Below, piece after piece: positions 13,201 through 22,200 of a DNA stretch of 64,000 bases. The notes beneath the pieces were generated by a model that did no database searches, was not told the DNA's origin, and saw nothing but the letters and a program-made list of their open reading frames with translations. A program made the translations under genes and the position numbers. The DNA is from Pleodorina starrii (taxonomy: Eukaryota > Chlorophyta > Chlorophyceae > Chlamydomonadales > Volvocaceae): positions 3,036,501 to 3,100,500 of the forward strand of contig BRXU01000012.1 in NCBI GenBank assembly GCA_030267565.1, in the 5' to 3' direction. Numbering within the stretch: position 1 is the stretch's first letter; every line of letters begins with the position of its first letter.

Positions 13201-16200
13201 TGCCGTGAAGATAGATATGAGGTCAGACCGGTTCCCATTCATGGCACAGAACCAGGCCGCGAGCGTGTGAACATCCAATCGACACCTACCTCGCTTGACA
13301 GGCGCAAATATTGCTGTAGATGCCCTCAAGCCGTCGAACGCGCTTGCAGCCACAACCGCAGCTCTCCATGTTGCTGGAGCTGGAGTGCATTTTTGTCGCA
13401 TCACTTGACGAAAATCTGATAGCGCCTGGTCTCCTAATTACCTCTGGTCTACACGTCGCGTCGTCCGCAAGCAAACGCGTTCACTTTCTCGCCCGCAGCC
13501 ATGCATGAACCCCAACCAGTCGCCTCTGCCTGGCGAACATGCCCACCAATCTTCGTCAGTTGTATACTGCAACTATGCAGCGGCCCTTACGGGGTGCTGC
13601 CAGACGACTGGACATACATGCGCGTAAAACGCCAACATGTGCATTAGAAGGGTCAGCAGCGCGGCCAAACTTGTACAATGACCTTCCGCTTAATTATTGT
13701 ATCTAAAACACAAATGAGATGAGCAAATGGTTTGGTTTGGCGCTATAGAAGGCTAACTAAAGTGGTTTCGGGGCTCTGTGTGGAAACGGCCTTTTGTTAG
13801 CTTTGTTATTAGGCGCTTGTTATTTTTTTCGGGTCAAACAAACAAGCGACTCAGTGGAATCCGCCTGTAACCCTCAGGCACCTCCTAGGGGCACTAGCAC
13901 TAGCTAGTAGCTAGTTCGGACTTCCTACTAGCTATATTCGATGTTGGCCATTTATCTACCACGCCCTAGCTTTACGACCTTGGTGGCTATCCTATCCAGC
14001 ACCAGTTCTAGCTACCTAGTTCTTTACGCACTCACATGTGTGAAGATAGATAGATGACCGCAAATAATGTCTGGTGTGAGTGTGGGTGTGTACCCTCTTC
14101 CCGGGAGACGGGGCCCGTCGAGGAGTAAGGGGCGGTTTTGTGCTGTCTGGCGGCTGAGGAGTGCGGCGCGGGAGGCCTGCAGTTTTGGCGCTTTAGGGAG
14201 AGGGAGAGGTGGAGAGGGAGGGGTTGCAGAGGGAGGGTAGGTGGTGCTGGGCTCCGCAGGCGGCCAGGGACGGAGGGGCAGGTTTTCTCTGCGTGGTAGG
14301 CGAGGGCAGGCAGCGCCTATGAGCCGTGCCCCGTAGTGGGTTTTCCAGGGGGGCGCCGCGCCGGCTTGTCATCCCCCCCGCGGCCGTGGGTGTTTGTTTT
14401 GCCCCGCGCTGGGCAGTGTCGGGGAACCTGTAGCCCCCAGGAGGAGGCCGCCTGGCGGGCCAACGAGTGGTTGGGTGCTTTAGTGAGCGGTTCCTGCAGC
14501 AGCACCTTGGTTGTCGTGTTCGTTGTGGCAGTTGGGCTCCTTGCTGTGCTGGCTTTCGTGGGAGCCCTTGGTGAGGGGACTCAGCCCCTCGTTCTCGTGA
14601 GGGACCTTGTCTGGGGGCCTAGGTGGGCTTTCCCTTGCCTCGTTTTTTTTCTGGGCTGCGGTGGTGCCGCCCCGTTGTCGTGGGCCCCTGCCCCAGGGGT
14701 AGAGGGCGTTCAGAGGCACTCTTTGCGTAGAGCTCTAGAGCCCCGTGAGCGCGCGAGGAGGCTGGCCAGGTGGGGGGTGGTAGCTAGTCTTGGTAGGGCG
14801 TTTTTGGTTGAGGTGTGTGACGCCTCTCGCGTGGCTCCCGCTAAGCGCGGCCCGCAGTCGTCTGCGCCGCTGAGTTGGTTGGCCAGGGGCCGTGGTGGGT
14901 GCCCCTGGCTGACGCGAGTGAGGGAGTGAGGCGCGCGCGGCGGAACAGACGGACGTAGCCGCGCGCCCGCCCCTGCGCTGTGTCTCGGCCCGGTCAGGGC
15001 CCCCGGTGCTCGTCCTGTCTCAGGGCGAGTCGCCCACAGTGTAACACCCGTTAACCAGTTCTAGCTACCTAGTCCTTTACGCACTCACATGCGTGAAGAT
15101 AGATAGATGACCGAAAATAATTCTAACAGGATGTTTGATTCCTTGCTTGCCTTCGCCCCATACCTACGTATGCAGGCCCCCCCCCCCCAAACATCATCCT
15201 GACCACCGCCAGTATGACAGTGCAGTGCTCATCAGTGCTGAACAACAACGCCTCTTTTTTCGGGCCGCTGCTAGCCATTGACGGCGTCATCCCACCAGCC
15301 GGCAGTAATGCAAGTACCTACATGAGCAGTACAACAGACGGTGGGCCCTGGTTCAGGATCGACTATGGGGAGCTGGTCACGATCAACCGCGTCGTGTACT
15401 ACAACCGAAGGGACTGCTGCGGCGAGAACGTCACGGGCCTTCTTATGCGATTTGGTGGAATGGTCGTATCAAGCCAGCTTAGATTTTTTCCCACATTCTA
15501 CAACGCTTCGGGCACGAGCAGCACTACCGGAGCTGTAACCACCGTGGACCTCTCCCCGCCATGGGGGGGTCGCGTCCTTTATGTGCATGCTATACCATAC
15601 CTTTTCATCGCGGAACTGCAAGTGTACGGCACCCCCGCAGGTGTGCACTTATCTGACAGGATGGATGGACCACATCCTACTCAAACATAAACATACCGTT
15701 TTGGGAGGATGTCATGTTGAATTAATCAATGTTAACGCAAGGTTTAAGCTCATGTGGCGGCGGGCCGCCAGCGAATAATACGCCCCCTCGACTCCATTTT
15801 TGTATAGATAACAACCGCTAACTAGCTACATACGTGTATCTACTATAACGTACTTCTCGTCAAGTGATGCGAAAGCAAGTAAGAACATGACAGTTGGGCA
15901 TCGATCTCTGTGTTCTACTCACAAACACGTCCGTCCAAACAGACAAACTGCGTGGTCGTGCATGCGGTGCGCATACAGGCGAGTTGCTCGCAATAGCAGA
16001 CACACATATATACGCATCACGATGAAGAGCGAGGACGGATTGGACATATTTATATTGCTTGCATTATTTGCAATCCTTCGCTCCAGCACCCTCCTTGCTT
16101 GTACCGCCACCCACATTTCTGTATGTGCTGCCGGCTGCCCCAGCCTGTACCGCGCAGTTGCAATACGGTGCTGCGTACGGCAACGACTCGGCCGTCCTTT

Positions 16201-19200
16201 CCGCTTCAGTCCAGCCCGACGAGGGTGCCTGCTGCCAGGCCTGCTACGTCAACTCCTCCTGCCTCTATTGGGACTGGGAGCGCAGCACCGGCATCTGCCG
16301 CCTCAAGGCCGACCAGCGCGGCTCCATCCCGGAGGGGCAGCTCATCCCGGGTTTCTGGCCAAACCCAGAGAGAGTGGCGGGTGCGAAGCAAGGTGAGTAA
16401 ATAAATACATACTAGACATGGATGCTTACGCTGCGGTGCCAGAAGGCCCACACGGACGTCCAAATGTGGTTTGGTACATGGTGCACGAGGAGGGTTGCAA
16501 GGATTAGGAATTGGGTTCGGGTACCGGTCAGGCAGAAATTAGGATTCGGCGAGCGGGGACAGGACTAGGATACAAAGTTGGTGTCAGGTTTAGGATTAGG
16601 GCCACGAGTGTAGGATTAGGATTCGCCCCCAGCCGCAGGATTAGGATTGGGACCCCGCCCACAGGATTAGGATTGCGACCCAGCGGGCAGAATTCGGATT
16701 AATACCCAACATTCATAATCAGGATTAAGACATTGGATTTCGATGAAGATTAGGCACCAATCAATCCGCTCTTCGCATACTTCTCCTCCGAAACCAACTG
16801 CACGTACGACATTGAGGGACGCTCCAACCTCCAAGGCAATGATGATGAATATCACCTAGAGGAATTGTTATACAATACAAGTAGATGAAATGCCGCCGGC
16901 TAATGCCTGAAAATTATCATGGCTCTGAAATTAACGTTTCACGAGGCACGTCCTGCTTATCGGGCTGTATTTAAAAGCTGCGAACCCTTCTATTAATAAT
17001 AGCATTGAGGATCTTTGCTTCGCTGTAAGTGTGGACAGTGAGCCACATGTGAACTAACCATTAGGGGTGTTTCTATGGCTTTTGGTTCCGGGCGTATCTA
17101 CCTCGTACATAGAATGCGCGTAGAATCCGTACAGGGGCCGTTTCTATGGACCTCCTGAAACCATAGTGGAACCGATGCAATTTTGCACCTATTGCTAGGA
17201 TCAATCTTATGGAGTTGTATCATAAATTTAGGACACTCCGTTAGAGCTATCGGCACCGCGAACCCACGCCGATATAAGACTGGCTCCCACAAACGAGCAG
17301 GTCATTGCCCTGCTTATGGACATGATCCAGTACAGACTCCAGATGTTCCCAGAAGTCCGAGATTATCATTCTGATGCGGCGCGTTTAACGAAAAGGAACC
17401 CCAGTTGTTCATGGTCTAGTGATGGCTTGCAAACGCGCCCTCGCATAAGAGGCTAATATGCTATGACTTGATAACTTATAGTATAAAGCAAGACATCTAT
17501 GAATGCCTCTGAGAATTGCACATTTCCATGCTAAGAAGCCGCTCCTTCTGAACAATTAGCCTTGGGAGAAGCCCGCTTTTTTCCGAGTACATCGGTGGCC
17601 AAGGAAGCGGGAAAGTTGCAGTAATGAGCTCGCTCCGCTAGCTCCACTAGCTCCATCCTACGACTTCCTACTTTGCTACGGGCCAAAGTCGGCGTAGCAA
17701 AGTAGGAAAATTTTCCTACGGTACGGTGGGACGAGCTACCCCGTAGGTCCCCGTAGATTGTGGTTTCGGGCCCATAGAAACACCCCTATTGGTTCACCTC
17801 TCTCAACCAGCTCACCAACCAACTGCAGCTTCTCCGCACATATGCACATAGGCGTGTTATGTATTATCTTATATACGTGAATCGAGCTCTCGTGCCGTTT
17901 GCATTATCACGCGCAGACTTGTTTTGGTTCATGTAGGGTTCTGCAAACCTGCGAAGCGTAGACTTCTCGGTACAAGAAGGCGGGTTCTTGGATAAAGTAG
18001 TGTTATATCTTGTCGTACTTTCGACTTCTGAGTTAATGCTATGCACGTTCTCTTCGTTGAACGGCTATTCGCCGTGTTGTGGCTTAGGTCGTCCTTTTGT
18101 TCCCGCCTGTCCCACGCACCCTGTTTGGCGCTGGCGGTGCGCCCCTTGGCCACCGGGTATGGACCGCCCGGTGGTTGAGAGCCTAGGTAACGGCCGGCCA
18201 CTGGTCCAATGTAAAAATGGGGATTTGACGTGGTTTTGGGGACGAAGGGAGGTCGAGCCGATCAGCGGGGAGATCGGGTTTAACGCCAAGCCAACCAGCG
18301 GGGCGGCGGAAGGATTTGACTTAGTTGTGGCACCGGCTGGTGGCATCGTCGGTTGCACAAGGTTGTTGGTAGCGGTTGTTAGTTGGGACTTGATTCTGGT
18401 GGCATTGCCGCTAGGGCTTCTCTTAGCGTGAGTTGAATGTAACGAATGAGGACAAGAACTGAGGGAACTGCCGCCGTTCATTCCAGGCACCCAAAACTCC
18501 TTATCGTTCCTCCTTTTTGAAGGTAAAGGTATCTTCAAATCCCCAAATTGTTTGCCGAATATATATTTATATCTTTAGTTAGCCACCTTGCCTGGCAGGC
18601 ACCTGGTAGCAGGGCTCCTGCTGGGCCTCTGATAGCTACCACACCCTCTCTGATCTACCAAACCCTCCACACAAATAAACGGGAGCTGCCGTCATGCCAG
18701 GGCTTCCGGGGGTCTGGGATGCATGGGCGCAACACCCCAACGAAGGTCACACAGCTTCTGCAGGCTGATTGATGTAATATATGAAAGCTTACACAAGGGG
18801 GGGGGCAATTATTTGCAAACGCTTCCAAGAGCCAATGCCGTGCTCGCTGAACAGGGCTGCCACGCACGTACATACAACGGCGGCCTACGTACAGACACTG
18901 AACTTCACTGCCAATGTTGAATAGCTCGCTGTCACCCTTCGTATGTCCAGCGAAACTACTAACCGAAGGTGATTCACGGATATGAGAAAATCAGTAACTA
19001 CATCAACCCGCCGCCCGTCCAGTGGAAACTAACGTGGATGCACTTGCATGCAGGTGTTTACAACTTTGTCAACCCCATCTACGGCGGCCTTTGGGAGGAT
19101 CCCAGCCCCGTCTGGATCGCGTCAAGCCCCGACGGTGTAAGGAGTCCACAACTGAGCGGGTACATATACTATTACAAGTCCTTCAGTGTACCTGCCCCTG

Positions 19201-22200
19201 TCAAAAACGCCAGTCTCTACGTACGCGCTGACGATAATGCCACAACAATCCTAAACGGGAAACGCGTCGTCAACGGGTACAGAGATGGTGGCTGGGGACC
19301 CGCAGTGCCGCTCGACCTGCCAGCGGGTCAGAACCTGCTGGCATTTGAGGTGTACAATAGTGGGGGCAACACGTACCTCGGCGCATTGCTGTATGGTCCT
19401 AACAACACGTTCCTGCTGCGGAGCAACCACACTTGGGCCTACGTCGATTTGCAAAACCCGCCTTCGCCACCTCCCCCCCGACCACCACCAACCCCCCCAA
19501 GCCCGCCGTCCACTCCTCCCCCACCCAGCCCGCCACCACCCTCACCCGTCCCACCAAGCCCTCTACCACCTTCTCCGCCTCCGCCAAGCCCGCCACCGTC
19601 CCCAGTCCCACCAAGCCCACCACCTTCACCTTTACCACCCAGCCCTCCCCCGTCACCAACTCCACCCAACCCGCCACCACCCTCACCCGTCCCACCAAGC
19701 CCTCTACCACCTTCTCCGCCTCCGCCAAGCCCACCACCGTCCCCAGTCCCACCAAGCCCACCACCTTCACCTTTACCACCCAGCCCTCCCCCGTCACCAA
19801 CTCCACCCAGCCCGCCACCACCCTCACCCGTCCCACCAAGCCCTCTACCACCTTCTCCGCCTCCGCCAAGCCCACCACCGTCCCCAGTCCCACCAAGCCC
19901 ACCACCTTCACCTTTACCACCCAGCCCTCCCCCGTCACCAACTCCACCCAGCCCGCCACCACCCTTACCCGTCCCACCAAGCCCTCTACCACCTTCTCCG
20001 CCTCCGCCAAGCCCGCCACCGTCCCCAGTCCCACCAAGCCCACCACCTTCACCTTTACCACCCAGCCCTCCCCCGTCACCAACTCCACCCAGCCCGCCAC
20101 CACCCTCACCCGTCCCACCAAGTCCTCTACCACCTTCTCCGCCTCCACCAAGCCCGCCACCGTCCCCAGTCCCACCAAGCCCGCCACCGTCCCCGGTCCC
20201 ACCAACCCCTCTATCATCACCTTTACCACCCAGCCCTCCCCCACCACCAACTCCACCAAGCCCGCCACCACCCTCACCCGTCCCACCAAGCCCTCTACCA
20301 CCTTCTCCGCCTCCGCCAAGCCCACCACCGTCCCCAGTCCCACCAAGCCCACCACCTTCACCTTTACCACCCAGCCCTCCCCCCCCACCAACTCCACCCA
20401 TCCCGCCACCGCCCTCACCCGTCCCACCAAGCCCTCTACCACCTTCTCCGCCTCCGCCAAGCCCGCCACCGTCCCCGGTCCCACCAACCCCTCTATCATC
20501 ACCTTTACCACCCAGCCCTCCCCCACCACCACCTCCACCAAGCCCGCTTCCGCCCTCACCCGTCCCACCAAGCCCTCTACCACCTTCTCCGCCTCCGCCA
20601 AGCCCGCCACCGTCCCCAGTCCCACCAAGCCCACCACCTTCACCTTTACCACCCAGCCCTCCCCCGTCACCAACTCCACCCAGCCCGCCACCACCCTCAC
20701 CCGTCCCACCAAGCCCTCTACCACCTTCTCCGCCTCCGCCAAGCCCACCACCGTCCCCAGTCCCACCAAGCCCACCACCTTCACCTTTACCACCCAGCCC
20801 TCCCCCGTCACCAACTCCACCCAGCCCGCCACCACCCTCATCCGTCCATGCAAGACCTCTACCACCTTTTCCACCCCTACCCAGCCCTTCACCATCCCCG
20901 TTAGAAGTATCTTACTCATCCCACCCGTTACCTGCATCATCACGGCCATTGCTTCCATTCCCTCCAGCCTCACAGCCATCGCCGCATTTAACAGCATCAA
21001 ATGTGGCTATCGGCAAGCTCGCATTCGCGTCATCAGTCGCTCTCTCCGAACTCAAATCATTCGGCCCTCAGTTCGCTCTTGATGGCGCCGTTTCAAATAC
21101 AGGAGCTGAGATATTCCGAAGCGACAGCGGTGACCGTGCTCCCTGGTTATCCATCGACTTGGGCAGCCTATTCACCGTCTCAAAGATCGTTTATTACAAC
21201 CGGCGAGATTGCTGCGGCGAACGTACTGCGAATGCGGAATTCCGTGTGGGCGGAGCCCTCGTCAGCAACAGCCTAACTGCTAACCAAATCACGCTGAATG
21301 AGCTCGTTTTCAAAATGGAAGGGCCTAGTTCCACTGCAAGTGTTCTTACGATAGACCTTGAGCCACCGGTCACGGGCCGGTACATCACCCTCCAGAATTT
21401 TGGCAACGCCTCTGCCGTCTCCGAACTTCAGATATCCGAGCTTCAGGTTTACGGCATACCGGCGGGCATGGTGCGTTCGACGTTTCTGCAGCCGGGCTGG
21501 ATCACCTCCCGTCTGTGGCTCGGGTGGAGCAGCAACATCTCTCCGCGCAAGCACAGCCCCTTTTCAGGTGCGTGGGTGGTGGGACCGATCGCCTAGAGCG
21601 AGTTGCACTTGCGCCAAAGTGCGCCCCGTTATTTCAGTGTCAATCGGTGTCCGTCGGTGAGTTGTACATGATGGCGAGCCGTGTTGTGGGATAGATGCTA
21701 ATAATAATGTTGTGATCTGAGCAACCCAGTCACATCTTGTTATAACAAAGGGGCGTCGGCCAGTAAGGGACGGGTTCCGCTAGCACGCTGCATCAGAATG
21801 TCGGGTCGGGTATTCGTCGGTATAGCAGAGACATATACATGCAGCAGCTGCTAGCTGCGGGCTGTCGTGTGTATTGGTCGCCGGTCGGTCATCGGCCGGC
21901 TACCTGGAAAACGCAGTCAGCCACCTAGATCGGATGGGTCTACACTGCTGGCTATTTACAGCATTCCGTTCTGGGTCGCAGCAGGCAGCTGCATTCGGGG
22001 TTGCTGGCCAGCTGCGTATGTATATATACTGAAATTTCAGTGCATTGTCGCCTTTCCTACCTACCTCAAATTTAAGGGTGGGACTCCCTCGGTGGGGCCA
22101 CATCACCTCCTCTTGCAGCGGATTGTGTCAGACAATATGGATGCAAGAGACAGTATTTCTTTTTATTGGGTTGTCTAAGGCACATGCTTCACCTAGCTAG

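Larger units (their letters stand above)
6220..13302 (+). repeat. Tandem intragenic repeat, unit 2
   Basis: Unit 2 is 7,083 bp long, the distance to the same landmark in unit 3. It lacks the unit 1 element (intact site near 9459) but carries a 1,558-bp insert at 11493-13050 that unit 1 lacks. Its exons at 7086-7505, 8009-8257 and 10189-10974 keep the same phases and hinge length as unit 1. Confidence 0.9.
13303..20860 (+). repeat. Tandem intragenic repeat, unit 3, with two inserts and an expanded hinge
   Basis: Homology to unit 2 runs from 13303 through the jelly-roll exon into the Ser-Pro hinge. It is interrupted by a 985-bp insert at 14069-15053 and a 725-bp element at 17063-17787. Between about 15054 and 15895 the copy is clearly more diverged than elsewhere. 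The hinge has nine copies of a 141-bp coding repeat instead of two, and runs without an intron into another lectin-like domain. The right limit is approximate because the hinge is itself repetitive. Confidence 0.85.

Noticed and set aside
14336..14929. A 197-codon gene in the GC-rich insert
   Set aside because: No recognisable domain, and an overlapping frame is open on the other strand; GC-rich composition explains it.
19285..21082. Long alternative-frame and antisense open frames (about 530-550 codons) over the Ser-Pro hinge
   Set aside because: They arise because the C-rich repeat lacks stops in several frames. Only the Ser-Pro frame continues into recognisable domains on both sides and keeps the splice phase.
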